In this document: positions 47,844 through 59,721 of the stretch, piece after piece
Layout: the number at the start of each line of letters is the position of its first letter
How positions within the stretch are numbered: the first letter of the stretch is position 1
Assembly: GCF_014839805.1 (NCBI RefSeq)
Contig: NC_051129.1
Span: forward strand, 372,001-436,000
DNA length: 64,000 nt
Direction: 5' to 3'
DNA from: Manduca sexta
Lineage: Eukaryota; Arthropoda; Insecta; Lepidoptera; Sphingidae
Program-made: the position numbers and the translations under genes
The notes under the pieces: model-generated
The model's input: the letters and a program-made list of their open reading frames with translations, nothing else
The model's database searches: none
What the model was told of the DNA's origin: nothing

Positions 47844-48912
47844 TACTATGTATGATTTTTCCCTCGGCTATCCTTTTCCCATCAAATCTAGACTTGCGCA
47901 AAGCCGCGACCAAGTCCAGAATAAAGCCGAGAGCGAACTTAATTGGCCAATAACTGGCCTGTGGACCGATACGTCCCGCTCTCCCGATTGTCATTGCGAT
48001 TGAAAAGTGCCGGCCTTTTGTGGCCGCGGGAATTAAATATTGAATGGGGAATTGGGACAAAATTGCCACTCTACATAATTGTTATTGATAGGATCGTCGA
48101 TCGATGGCTAGTTGTAACGGACTATTATATTTGTTTTTATGAGACTCTATTGTGGAGTTCAGAGGATTTTAATGCCCTGTACATAAATTTATTAATTTTA
48201 AGATTATAGTTTTGTTGGTTCAGTTGTAGTGTGTTGTAAAAATCGTCAAGTGTTGAGTTCGAGCAAAGTATACAATTCCTGAGAGGTTTATGCACTCAAT
48301 TGTTTTTGCAAGTAAATAAATGGCCTCTAAACTAAGTAGAAAAGTAAATGTCACTTTTGTTATATTATATACTGTATCTACTTATATACCTTTGAACTCA
48401 TTATGAAAAGAGCTGCACTAGGGTTCCTTAGCCTTTCTTTTCTAGAGGAAAATGCTCCCCGAACTGGTGATAAAGTAAAAGTATTATTAAACCTAAATAA
48501 TGTTTAACATTTTCTTCATATAAATACATTATTTAATTTCAATAACATGAACATTAATCTATACTGGATTAGGATTTGTATGCATAACGATGACACTAAA
48601 CCCACATACTCGGCAAATCAAGCATTAGTTGCGACTGCCACCCCTCTGCAGTTAGCGTTTAGAATTAAACCAAATCAAAGCATGATTGTTAAGCGATTCG
48701 ATTCATTAATTACATCGGTTGGTGAGCTCGCCGTTTGCTTTCCATTTTAATTGGCGAGTGATTACGTCGCGCGCGGTGCCGGCGAAAATGTTCAATGTAT
48801 GTGAAACACGCGATGTTCACGTAACAACGTGGTACGTAACGCTGCGCTTTTTTAGGTGCTTTAGTAGCGAGTTGAGTTCATAGTATGATTTTTTTTATTT
48901 ATTGTATTTTAA
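47844..48912. other. Unannotated DNA
   Basis: No gene. 47844-47930 may still be LINE 3' untranslated sequence. A GC-richer stretch at 48720-48850 (with gcgcgcggtgccggcg) has no match I know. Confidence 0.4.
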
Positions 48913-49090
48913 AGGAAAACACCGTGAGGAAATCTGCATACCAGAGAAGTTTTCTGTAGGAATTTTGAGGGTGTGTGAAGTCTACCAATCCGCACTAGGC
49001 CAGAGTGGTGGACTAAGGCCTAATCCCTCTCAGTAGTAGAGGAGGCCCGTGCCCAGCGGGCGATATATAATACAAGGCTGATATTATTAT
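48913..49090 (-). repeat. Family A lepidopteran repeat, long copy
   Basis: The series 'ggaaaacaccgtgaggaaa', 'ctgcataccagagaagtttt', 'gtgtgtgaagtctaccaatc', 'ggtggactaaggcctaatcc', 'ctctcagtagtagaggaggc' and 'gcccagcgggcgatatata' is well preserved. It covers nearly the same span as the copy at 8014 but inverted. Confidence 0.88.
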
Positions 49091-50329
49091 AAAAGAAACA
49101 TACAACAAAGAATGAAAATAATAAAATAAAGCAAATGAGTTAGTACATGGCTCAATTAAGGTTACATAATTAATTAGCTATTTGAACACCAAATTGAAAA
49201 CTTATAATTTAGATAGACAAATAGGTACACGGAATAATTCTGAGAAGGCTAGGCAGAGTCTACTAATATAATGAAAGCGAACCTCCGGCCGGTCCAAACA
49301 CGTCCGCCACCAAAAGCAGTCACCAACCAAGTTATGTGAAAAATAAAAAAAAAAATATCAGGATATAATCTTGAAAATACACCACGTGGTAAGCAACCGA
49401 GCTCAATGCTAGTCTGATCACTAACACACTACCAAGAAATTACGTCTGTAATACCTACCTGAAGGAGAAATGGGGATGAGTTGTTACCCCTGAGGCACAA
49501 CTTCTTAGATTTCTCAAACAATCAGAACTCGTACAATGTAAATTAGAGCCAAGTCCTTTCAATATACACAGCAAATACATTTAAACAATTCAAACATTTT
49601 AAAAATAACCTACATTGAAATACTAAGACACAGAACTCGCTAAGAAATTGTACCTCTCTAATGTCTACAAGATGGGATTTATTTAAAACAGGTACGAATT
49701 TGGCGATTGAATGTGAGGTCATATCGCAAAAAATTTAAATTTAATGTTTCAATATAGTTCTATATAGTATAAATAATATTAATATCATAATATAACATAA
49801 TCTACTCAATACAGGGTCTTTTAAAATTGAAGCAATAATTGATATAATATAACCTAAAAACGTCAATAAAGTCAATTTTACAAATGGAATGACCATCAAT
49901 TAAGGATGAAGTATAATAAATCTTTTCAACGATATTGAAAGTAGTTTTCGGAATGTAATTGATTAGGATATCAATTCTCGCACCGATACCGACTTGAACG
50001 ATGATCTTGATAGGTCTGACACTTGCCACAATGTGCCCCGTAAATGAAAATTAATAAAAATTCAGCCAACACCAAATAAAAGTATTTTACAATTGGGCAT
50101 GACCCCCAGACCTTTCCACTTAATCCATTCCACTCTCAAAGGGTAAATAGCAGTTTGGAAGAGTCAACGCTCCGAATGGAAATCTCGCCAGTGTGCCGAC
50201 GCCCGGGGCCAACCCCGACCTCGCGAGAGGTGCCGAAACAAAGACTGTATACTTGACATTGATACGTGATTATATTTCGTATGTTTGTAAATTACTCTCT
50301 TTGAGATGCTGGGAATGGATCTTTGTATT
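49091..50329. other. Unannotated AT-rich DNA
   Basis: No gene. A short GC-rich patch is at 50190-50235. Confidence 0.4.
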
Positions 50330-50530
50330 ATACAAGGTGTTAGAACTCGCCGTCATCGCCCATATAAGTGTGTCACGGTATAAGCCTGTGTATATCCGGT
50401 TACAACAGGCCGGCATAATTGTGTCGACTGTCGAGGGGTAATCATATCTTGTTAGTCGACATTCCATTGGACCCCAGTCCGCTTACCATCAGGTGCAGAA
50501 GGGTTACAATGCCGGGCACATATAAAAACT
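50330..50530 (+). repeat. Family B repeat, near full length
   Basis: 'acaaggtgttagaactcgcc', 'ctgtgtatatccggttacaa', 'caggccggcataattgtgtc', 'gactgtcgaggggtaatcat', 'cttaccatcaggtgcagaag' and an A-rich end. This is one of the least diverged copies. The 65- to 82-codon open frames across it are repeat shadows. Confidence 0.82.
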
Positions 50531-50847
50531 GTAAATAAATAACCAAAAACGAAAAACATAATGGTATAATCGTGAGCAAGTAACCGTCCTTTAGGAGGTG
50601 GGGATTTGAAAAACATTTTTTTGAATTTCCGCTTAAATCACCAGTCGCTTTTTCTATGTCAATTGATAGCACTAAATCAAGAATAAATTTCCCACCAGCT
50701 ATAGCTAACTATAGATTCATGTCTCGATTGTCACCACAATTACGCGGACATGCCTACAACCTAGTCTTCATATATCACTAAAGGACACAATATGAGACGG
50801 AGGGAACACTGTCTGTCAATTATCATTAAAAAATCGTGGTCGGGAAC

Positions 50848-50905
50848 TGAACCCTATACCTTCCGCAACACTACACCAGCAGGTAAAGCATGGTAATATC
50901 GTAGT
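50848..50905 (-). mobile_element. Possible tRNA-like SINE head
   Basis: On the minus strand 'ctgctggtgtagtgttgc' is followed by 'gtatagggttcagttcccga', an acceptable A-box and B-box pair. No body is recognised. Confidence 0.4.
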
Positions 50906-51154
50906 TATAAGGGGTCAGATTTCGCGTGCATGCATTATTCATGGAGCAAAGTTGCTGCTCAGTCTACGAGTCAAGGTTGCCAGATGCATTAAATCCGGGA
51001 ATCATCCCGGTTTGTTTCTGATCCCATAATTGTTTTCAGAATTCCAGAATTTTCATTATTATTAGATTCAATTTACATACTACAGAGGTTCTAGAATCAA
51101 TAAATCTAGTCGAAGTTATAATTATAAGCCAAAACAGCGCTGAAATTTGTGGTA
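50906..51154. other. Unannotated DNA
   Basis: Nothing recognised. Confidence 0.35.
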
Positions 51155-51275
51155 TTCTTATTTATTTATTTAAGGACCTCCAACGAGGGATACTCGTCAT
51201 ATAATAAAAACAATGTCGTAGCATTTTTACAATTAACAATGCGACATGCCTCTTCTATTATAGAAGACCACAGCA
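51155..51275 (+). repeat. Possible family M-like repeat
   Basis: A short TTTA run at 51160 leads into 'aaggacctccaacgaggga', 'tactcgtcatataataaaaa' and 'caatgtcgtagcatttttac'. The layout resembles the family M copy, but the sequence is different and the class is unknown. Confidence 0.35.
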
Positions 51276-51439
51276 TGCAAATTTATATTATATAAATATT
51301 ATCATTTTTAATTATTTGAATCTCATTCAACAGCTAACTATTCTACATCATTTCGTTAATTAATGCGGTTTCTTGTCTCTAAAACAATACCACCATCTAT
51401 TGCGACATTCTAAACCCAGCCAAAAAAAAAAATATAGTT

Positions 51440-51575
51440 TTGGCAAAATGGCCCCCACTGTACCCGATGGTAAGTGGAAGGTAAAATGGAAATAGTGTTA
51501 ACTGATGATAGTGGTGTCTAGATACAGTATCGATTGACGAAATGATTATTCCTCCCTAGTTAATACAATATTCCT
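51440..51575 (-). repeat. Family B repeat, diverged 3' part
   Basis: The minus strand holds the tail words in order ('ttcc..cttaccatcgggtac', 'agtgggggcc'). Matching is weak toward the right. Confidence 0.5.
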
Positions 51576-51651
51576 GTTTAAGAGACTTACCACGACTTTG
51601 CATAGGGTTTTTTTTATACAGACCTAATAGTAATGCTACTGTACGTAAAAG

Positions 51652-51727
51652 TAAGTGTCGACTGACGAGAGTTTACCCCTTGGCAGTCGACACAGTTATG
51701 CCGGCCTGGTTGAAACTGAATATACGC
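51652..51727 (-). repeat. Family B repeat, internal fragment
   Basis: 'gtgtcgactgacgagagttt', 'accccttggcagtcgaca' and 'cagttatgccggcctggttg' are the reverse of the family centre. Confidence 0.7.
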
Positions 51728-51884
51728 TACTGATCTTGAAATACGACCCAGTTACGTATGCCAATATCGCGAGTTTTATATCGTATAGTAGTTGCCCAGC
51801 AGCAACGATTACATTAATGTCTGTGACTAAAAGGTATATTTATTGAATTGAATTGAATTTGCTTTGAATAACGAGCGAGCTTGC

Positions 51885-52165
51885 CGTTCACCTGATGGTA
51901 AGCGACACGACCACCCATAAACAGTAGAAACACCATCCAACACCTTCAATTATAAAGTATTGTTTGGTATTCCACTGCGCTCGCCATCCAAGACATGAGA
52001 TGTTAAGTCTTATTATGTCCAGTAGTTACACGGGCTATAATTTCCTTCAAACCGGAACACAATAGTCACTAAACACTGCTGCTTGGCGGTAGAAATAGAC
52101 ACTGCGGTGGTACCTACCCAGGCGGACTCTTACATATGAGAGACCTACGACCAGCAAATATTTCC
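51885..52165 (+). repeat. Family E repeat, copy 1
   Basis: It reads 'gttcacctgatggtaagcga', 'gtagaaacaccatccaacac', 'attgtttggtattccactgc', 'gctcgccatccaagac', 'ttcaaaccggaacacaatag', 'tgctgcttggcggtagaaat' and 'acctacccaggcggac'. It is a very common lepidopteran repeat and matches 54925-55165 in reverse. A GAATT microsatellite lies just before it (51842-51858). Confidence 0.85.
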
Positions 52166-53155
52166 AGGAAATAGGCATCAATAAGCCTTTATCTAGCAAC
52201 CCAGCCAGCGTACTAACACAGTATATCGTAACTTGGTGTTTGCTCGAACTTTCATATGATGTGCACTTATTTTCAGTTTATATTGCAGGAAACGGGTCTC
52301 TGTTGGACGAGATTTATCTGTATGCAGAACCATGATTTGATTTTAGACCGCAGCATTGAGTTAGAACTATTGTCTGACAGAAAAATGTTGTTGTATGATA
52401 GCTTAGATATTTCGCAATAATTGGATGACTGGAAAATTATTTTCCCATTATTTTCTGGGTGAAACAGAAGTAAATAGAACAGCAATGGTACTCTTATCTG
52501 ATTGATAAATGCTTCCGTAGAATTGCAGACGTGATCATGCTTTAAACAATATTTGATCAGTCTATCTGTGTGCTCATAAGACTTAGTTTCAGCACTACTC
52601 ATCCTCGCATCCCTATTGACCTCATTTTAACAACTATTCTAACATCTATTTTCTACATTGAAATAAAACTATTGTTAGAGAATTTATTGCGGTTTTTTAT
52701 ATTATCATTTTCTCCCGAGGCTTCGAAGACCGAAGCCATTGAAAATAAAAAAAAAAACATTGTCCAAAATTCGCATACACATAAGAAATCATTATCTATT
52801 TTCTGGATACTTTAACTTCCAGTCTACTGGCATCTACTCGCTTGCACCTTCAACAAAATTTAATCTACCAAATAAGATTTCCCTCAAATCCGATCTCACA
52901 AACTCACCTAGGACAAGCAAATTCCGACATAACCTTCCAAAAGCTATAAAACGATAGACAGAAATCAACGGAACAAAACCGCTATAACTCTAAGAGAATA
53001 ATATAATAAGATGTTATGATACAAAGCCGACGCAATCGGCTACAATAAAACGCCAGTATCAATAATACTTAAGCTGGTGAGATATTACCCAAGGATATCG
53101 GAGCCCCTACTAGGGTATTCGACTTGGAAACAGCAGTGAGGAAACTTCGACACAC
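52166..53155. other. Unannotated DNA
   Basis: No gene. The 109-codon minus-strand open frame at 52273-52602 and the overlapping plus-strand frames at 52570-52957 have no domain I recognise. Confidence 0.35.
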
Positions 53156-53312
53156 ACTCTCGCGACTTTAGTCCCCGAAGGGTAGGCAAATGTGTACCTG
53201 GTGCGTCTACGTTTCGCCATGCGTATTCCGTCATCACTTTGGCCGACCCGGGAATTGAACACGAACTACTACAGTCGTGTTGCAATACAACTACGCCACC
53301 AAGGCAGTCGAA
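53156..53312 (-). mobile_element. SINE family S1 with internal deletion
   Basis: The tail ('gtccccgaagggtaggcaaa') and the head ('gacccgggaattgaacacg', 'caatacaactacgccaccaa', 'ggcagtcg') are both good, but the middle is about 70 bases shorter than in the copy at 46721. The A-box side is the best preserved of all copies here. Confidence 0.8.
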
Positions 53313-54924
53313 ACTTCGAAGTAAATATGTCAAAAATTGTCATTTTACTTCTTTCTTCCTACATTAAAATTGAATATTATGTCTTTAGCTTCATTCCAAA
53401 TAAAGTTATTTATATTATTAAAAATATTATTGTAATCGATACTTATATCACTATACTTTTTAATGTTGGTTAATATTGTTTAGTCTTCGCATCTTTTTAA
53501 TTAGCTAATATTAGCATTAAAATAATTGTTGGGGTATCAACAAAAAAACTTCAAAACAATATTATTTTTAACGGTCACTAACTCTTATTGATTCTACCCA
53601 TGTAACAGCCGAAATGCCATTCAATCCAACGCACGCCATTTGTAAGGAATGTAACAATTTAATTCAATTTTAACAAAAAAATCCAAGAGATAAGTACAAA
53701 AATCGTTTAAAAAAAACAGCCAATAGTAACGGAATCTGCATACCTATATAAAAACTCGCGGAGACGCGGTCTGAGGCGCTCCTCGTTAATGGGATATTGA
53801 GATCTACGTCGTTTGGAAGAACGTACCTGCAACAAGGATGGATTTATTAGTATTCTATAACGTATCAATAATATTACATTATGCTTTATGAAGTATCGGT
53901 ATATCTAATTACACAGATTTTAGAATGTATATATTTCTTATATTTCTATATAATTGGCTTGGATATAATGTTAATCCAGGCTTTAAAATAATAAAAGCTA
54001 TTGTTACGCGCCGCTATCCTAGCCGATGACATCGGGCATTTCAGGTTGGCAGAAGAGAAGATATGTAACGCGGCGACTATTCTATTATTCTCTCTGGTTG
54101 GACGGTTGGACGTTGTCAAAAAAATGTCTAAAATTGTATTCTGTAATTATTTTGCTAATATAATGTTTACTGTAAAAAGAGCGTTTAACACTATATTTGG
54201 TGGTCTATATATATGTTACTCCAGAGTTTAACATAATATAAGCTATTTTTATCTTAGAATATCTATAATTCCATTAGTAATTTTAGTTTGAAAATATCTT
54301 TAACCGGGAGGAGAGGAGGGGGAGGGTAAGTAAAATCCAGTATTAATTTATAATTTAGAAAGACAATTCTCTACGAAAAAAATAGTAAATGTCACGCGCC
54401 AGCAGAAAATTTGTCAAAATGATCCTGTATAAGGAAATGTACGACTGCCCAAACACGATAGTATTATTTATTAGCAACACATGGGTACACAAAAACGTCA
54501 ATCTGGATGAAGAGGATTACATATTGTAAACCGGCACCTGGAATGTTTTTACCGTTCATTTTCCAGAGGTAGGACTCTTAAGGATCTATACTGCTGCTGA
54601 CGTGTTACAGATTACGATGCTAATGTCTCGGGGTAAAACAAAGGCTCCGACGCCCTTTTTATTCGTGACTTACAAACAGACGTATGCCTTAGATTTACTC
54701 TGGAACATTCTTCTTCGTAGTTATACTTTTGACAGAGTGATCATGTTTGGACTGTTTAGAAAGCTGCCGTTTTCGCGTCGCCATATATCTCGATGTTTGG
54801 CGGAGTGGAAGCATTCGTTTATAGAAGAATGTCATGGATTTGACTTGGTCTGTCCAACGAGTAGGGCGTGTCCACGGGTTATTTGCCTTCTACTTTTGCT
54901 TGAACATTACTCTGGAACATTAGT
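53313..54924. other. Unannotated AT-rich DNA
   Basis: No gene. A G-rich run (54306-54326) and a tandem ggttggac pair near 54100 are the only points of note. The 108-codon open frame at 54602-54928 has no recognised domain and ends at a repeat. Confidence 0.4.
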
Positions 54925-55165
54925 GTAGTGGAATGTCTATTTCTGCCGCTAAGCAGCAGTGTGTTGTTGCTGGTGTGTTCCGGTTTGAAGGAAGTTGTAG
55001 TCCGTATAAATACTGGACATAGTGAGACTTAACATATGTCTCAGGATAGCAAGCGCAGTGGAGTACCAAACAATACTTTGTTATTCAAGGTGTTGGATGG
55101 TATTTCTACTGTCTATGAGCGGTGCTATCGCTTATCAGGCGAACGGCACGCTTGTCTCGTCTTAT
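54925..55165 (-). repeat. Family E repeat, copy 2
   Basis: In reverse it follows 51885-52110 closely: 'tttctgccgctaagcagcag', 'gtgttccggtttgaaggaag', 'gtactggacat'-like middle, 'gtggagtaccaaacaatac' and 'ggtgttggatggtatttcta'. The two copies are inverted relative to each other, about 3 kb apart. Confidence 0.82.
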
Positions 55166-55423
55166 ATTTCCCGAAACGTAACTCTGAATAAGTTGTTACG
55201 GCTTGCTAAAATGTTTTTAAAATAGAGAGACGAGACACAGCATACTGGATAGCCATTCCCTTAAAGAATTTATCCAATTAGTACCACTAAAGAGATTAAC
55301 ACTGTTTTAATTGCTCAACTAGCGGATTAAATTGATTTCTAGCAAACCAAATGCATAAATTAAATTAAGCTATAGCAAACGGGATCGGAATAGTGTTTGC
55401 TAAAGTATTGGAATGATACTTAA

Positions 55424-55946
55424 TATCGATAGCGAAAAGTATCGATAGTTTGATAATTACTAAGACTAAAATGTATCGATATTATAGTTCGATAAATAAT
55501 TTTACAAGGTATAAGAGAATTTAAAATGTTATATGCAATAAAAAATACCAAAGCATCCTAATAGCTCCAATCAACACATATTTACTGAAGTTATTAGCAC
55601 GCCAGCCGGTCGTTGAACTTTTATTTTTAAAAAAATTACCACATTGAATAGCTCAGTAGTATATCACTTATTTTTTCCTTTATGTTTCTATTTTTAAGTA
55701 AGCTCCAAATATCGATAAATTTACTCTTAAACATAACGTATCGCGGTATACGATTTACGGAAATAAAATACGTATATATTTTTCTTTGAACATTCGCAAA
55801 TACATAATTATATTTAAGTTTATTTATTTTAAATCGAATATACGTTTATATTACAGGTACACCAAAAGGTTTATTAAAGATATTGGATTTCAATAATGTG
55901 TTGGCATTAATACCTGTTGATCGGACATGATCATTTAGTATCGATA
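55424..55946. promoter_or_regulatory. Cluster of five perfect TATCGATA motifs
   Basis: TATCGATA occurs at 55424-55431, 55440-55447, 55474-55481, 55710-55717 and 55939-55946, with one more CGATA at 55490. In Drosophila this is the DNA replication-related element bound by DREF, and clustered CGATA words are bound by the boundary factor BEAF-32. From base composition only a few copies would be expected in the whole 64 kb, so five in about 520 bases is a strong local excess. Whether lepidopteran proteins use this motif is inference. Confidence 0.55.
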
Positions 55947-57382
55947 CGAGAATGCTGCAAACACTAGATGTCATCCTATCAATCAATGTGCGGCGGATTT
56001 TATTGCTCCTAACTCCTAACTGCACACCAATTCTAACTAGTTTTCTGACGTCACTTGCAAATTTTGGTCGTTTTTGGTAACCATTGATAAATTTAATTGA
56101 TAGTAAATTGTTGATTGGTTATAAAATTAATAGTCCAAGGAATTTGGTAGTCAAAAAACTCAGTTTTTTTTATTAGTCTATACATTTGAAAGATTTTTTG
56201 TACCAAAATAATTTGTTTCTGAATTCTGACGCATTTAATAAAAATAGGAAATTGTAGGTATTGTCAATATTTGGAAGGAATGTACTTTGTCTACATTACT
56301 AAAATTATAAATTCAAAAGGATATTCAATAGATGGTATGGATGGAACAAAGCACATAAACCACATGTTAAATTAACATATTATATGTTCTTTCGAAAGAT
56401 ATATATGAAACTTGCATCAAAACATAAACTTAACCATCAACTCAATTTTAAATCGCTCTCATGGCTGCACAAACGAATCACAGACAATACAGACTCATGA
56501 AACAAAACACTAAAAAACCGAACGGTCCAAAAGGACTAAAGGGGGGTAATGTCCCCCACGTATCGGCGAGCGGCGCGGCGTGTCGCCACGATCGATCTAA
56601 AGCGTAGGGTACACAACCGAGCGGGGACCGGGCCGAGACAGGACCTAATGCGGGCAGAATATCGAGACAAATATACAGGATCATTTTGATATTACGTTAC
56701 TAATTTCAACCACACGGTTATCTTCTAGAAAATAACACATTACAACTCGAACCATAGATACAAAGTAAAAAACTGTAAAATACATACATTCGTTAGTCAC
56801 AGATGAATTTTGGCAGTAGTCAAGGCAAGTATTTGATATCATTTATTATGCAATGTCAAAATGACCCAGTATAAACATGAGCATTATTCTCACACATCAG
56901 TATGTATCTTATGTATAAATCAAGCTTATTATGTAGCACACCCTTGCTGTATCATCTATACTGTCAAGCAGGCAAATACATTTTTCAAGTTAAGAAATGC
57001 ACTCGTTCGTAATTTTATGGACTAAGATTCATTACAGTTTTTAATTAGAAAATAAGGAATTTCTCTTCTTCAGTTACATAAAAATCCCACCTACTTCAAT
57101 GGAGTTATTGTCAGTTTTCATCCCCTGTTGATACAAAACGACATGGCCCTGTTCCTACCCAGGATTCGTCCGTGTAGCCAAGCCTTAAACAGCCAATAGT
57201 ATTTCCTCGGGCCTCTTTCCGAATGGATCGGCGAGGAAACTCCGGATTAGAAATAAACTAAGCGTCGGTGTTTTGGTCCTTTTCAGGTGTTTGATTGGTT
57301 GTTTTGTTACGTACGGACGGGTTTATGGGATTTTATTAAACTGTGGATGTTATAGGATTTTAACACTTAAACAACTTTGCCC

Positions 57383-57419
57383 TTCTAAAAAACCAACCAG
57401 CTTGGTTGGTTTTTTAGAA
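57383..57419. repeat. Perfect 17-bp inverted repeat
   Basis: Arms 57383-57399 and 57403-57419 are exact inverses across a three-base loop (gct). As RNA it would be an A/U-rich hairpin closed by an accaacca/uggu stem. Confidence 0.85.
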
Positions 57420-58159
57420 ATTGTCAGTTTTATAACCATCGTTTACTCACGGCACCACAATATGTGCCTTAATATTTTAATTTTCTCGTAACTTTTCAAA
57501 GACTCCACAATCTTCACGATCATGGGCGGACTGACGTGGTCATCCGCAAATCAGTTACAACATATACCTACATTTTACATTTATACTCAGACATTTATAC
57601 GACATTTTAAAAATGTTTACTGCTTACGGTCCAATCTACGCAGAATGAGCTCAGTGTCTTGATTCGACATTCGCGTTATAAGAAATCATTATATTGTGTC
57701 TATTTCTAGATCATTTTAATAAATATAAGATTATTTGACCGATCAAGTAATGTAGCTTTATAACAGTAAAGGTTATATAATCGGTTTTAATAATATCGAA
57801 GATTAATTTATACACAATCACTTTATATTTTATACTTTATACAAATACATCTTTAAACATAAAGGTCAATTAATTGAATTTTTATGGACTTTACTATAGC
57901 AGTGCCAAATTGTGCGAACATAATGGAGCGCTTACTTTCTACATGACTGGTAGCCATCATGCTTACCTGGTTAATAGCGAGTCGTGATGAGCTTAAAGTT
58001 AAATTCAGCGGTCGACAGTTCCTTCGTTTAACCCTTTCATTAACTACGGTATTTAACAGAAGCGGTGAAAACGCCAATGAAACTTGCTTTAAAATTCTGT
58101 GCACCATGCTTTATGTGAATAGAAGGATAGATTTAACAATTAAAATTACCCACTGCTGA

Positions 58160-58335
58160 CACAGGCCTCCTGGTTTAATGGCCTTAATTTGAACTTTATG
58201 TTGGCATATGTGTTGGTACGCATATGAAGAACTCTCAGTAATGCAATGGTATATTTCTATTAATTCATTTCAAAAAGCGGTGTCGAACTCGCGACCTCAG
58301 TCTGCCCGTTCCACAGCCACTAAGCTTTAGCTTCT
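58160..58335 (-). mobile_element. tRNA-headed SINE, third type
   Basis: On the minus strand the head reads 'gcttagtggctgtggaacgg' (A-box-like) and 'gaggtcgcgagttcgacacc' (B box) at about 58276-58325. The tail end carries 'attaaaccaggaggcctgtg' near 58160, a LINE-like 'ggaggcctgtg' ending. Middle parts are AT-rich and worn. Confidence 0.55.
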
Positions 58336-58667
58336 GCAAACACAGGACATTTTTCTATCACAATGTTTTAAATTCGAACGTATCTAAAAAATAAAAGTTT
58401 ACCAAACGAACCGACCGCGGCAACAAGAATAAATACCAAGTTCGAACACCGGCAGTCGATTGAAAATACGACGCTCTGAAAAACACAATTTTTCCACAAT
58501 TCCATAGACTATTTTTTACTCCTGACTGTGGATGGGTGCGTCATGGGTGGGTAGGAAAAACCAAATAATATGTTTCTCAAAAGTGATATAACTTTTTATT
58601 GGCGAACGATAATTTAGGATTACGCCAAAGATTGACCTCTAGTATAAAAACATTAATATAATTTTAG
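58336..58667. other. Unannotated DNA
   Basis: Nothing recognised. Confidence 0.35.
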
Positions 58668-58940
58668 GTATTGCTCGCGGCTTTACCCGTATAAAAAGCC
58701 TTTATAACTACAAAAATCCCTAAAATACTATTATAGCGATCCATAGCATCATCTATACGGCGCTAGCGCCATCGATTTCAAGAATCCAAATAAAATGCCA
58801 TAATTTCGCATGAGGGGAAATTACCAGAATAAAAAGTAGTGTACGTGTTAATCCAAAACATGGTCTTTCCGTGTGCCAAATTTCATCCAAATATGTTCAG
58901 CTGTTTCTACATTTACTTTTAACAAACGTTTCAACATTTT
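58668..58940 (+). repeat. Family L repeat, long copy
   Basis: It starts 'ggtattgctcgcggctttac', contains 'cagaataaaaagtagtgtac' and ends 'gccaaatttcatccaaatat', 'gttcagctgtttctac' and 'aacaaacgtttcaac'. Internal words (ccctaaaatacta, gtgttaatccagtac) are shared with the copy at 61790. Confidence 0.75.
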
Positions 58941-59721
58941 CACAAACTTTAACATTTATATTTGTTAGATTAGATAAGATCAGTTTAGACTTGAAATGTA
59001 TTTCAATATAATTTATACATGACCAGAATATTTCTCTATCATAAATTCAAACTATTTCATAAAGTAACGCAAACATAGACAACTCATCTATTTTTTATTC
59101 TTTACGGACGGAAAAAATCCCGCGGAATCCCGTAAGCCTGGCGAACGTACCAACAGTCATTGTTACTGTAACTGGGCGGTCATTTAACTTGTAAATTTAC
59201 CTCTCACCGAGTAATTACGAACAAGTTGAGACTTTCTTTAATCAACAAATTCGCTCTTTAATTGCATTCGGGAACTATACGGCAGGAATTTGGACTTCAG
59301 CGGGAGGCTGCGGTCCTTTTTGTAAGCGTTTTAGCTTGGATTTTTGTCGGACTTTTAAAACCACTGGACCAAAGGCGCGATACGTAAAATCTTTTTTCGT
59401 TACTGAATATTTATAAGGCTTGAATATTTAGATTTACAAAATTCCGACTTTTATTCGGGCCATGTGACTGTGATTTAATGTTAAATAAATACAGGAAAGC
59501 ACGAATATAATATAGATCATTAATGATTGTGGTCTACCTAAAAAATAGCTGAACAAATTCAATACTTCAAATCGCCTATTCACGTTTAGTTTAATTGAAA
59601 CATTTGTTTTCTATGTGTGAAGTAAATCCCTTTTATATTTTTGTTGCACAAATCAGAAAGAATTTTCAATATGAACAAACGCTCTTTAAATATAAGTAAC
59701 TATCTAATATTTAAGAATAGA
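58941..59721. other. Unannotated DNA
   Basis: No gene. The stretch 59110-59340 is of more even composition than its surroundings and might be a conserved non-coding block. Confidence 0.35.

Larger units (their letters stand above)
55166..58159. other. Long stretch without recognised repeats
   Basis: No gene, but several non-coding signals: five TATCGATA motifs at 55424-55946, a GC-rich block at 56540-56660 with a ggggg/ccccc hairpin, and a perfect 17-bp inverted repeat at 57383-57419. It is the longest run here without a repeat family. Confidence 0.45.

Noticed and set aside
47713..48069. 118-codon minus-strand open frame
   Set aside because: Its 3' part is antisense to the LINE stub on the plus strand, and the remainder shows no domain.
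54306..54326. G-rich run as a three-layer quadruplex
   Set aside because: Only three tracts reach three G; it could at best form a two-layer structure.
54602..54928. 108-codon plus-strand frame next to a family E repeat
   Set aside because: No recognised motif, and its end runs into the repeat.
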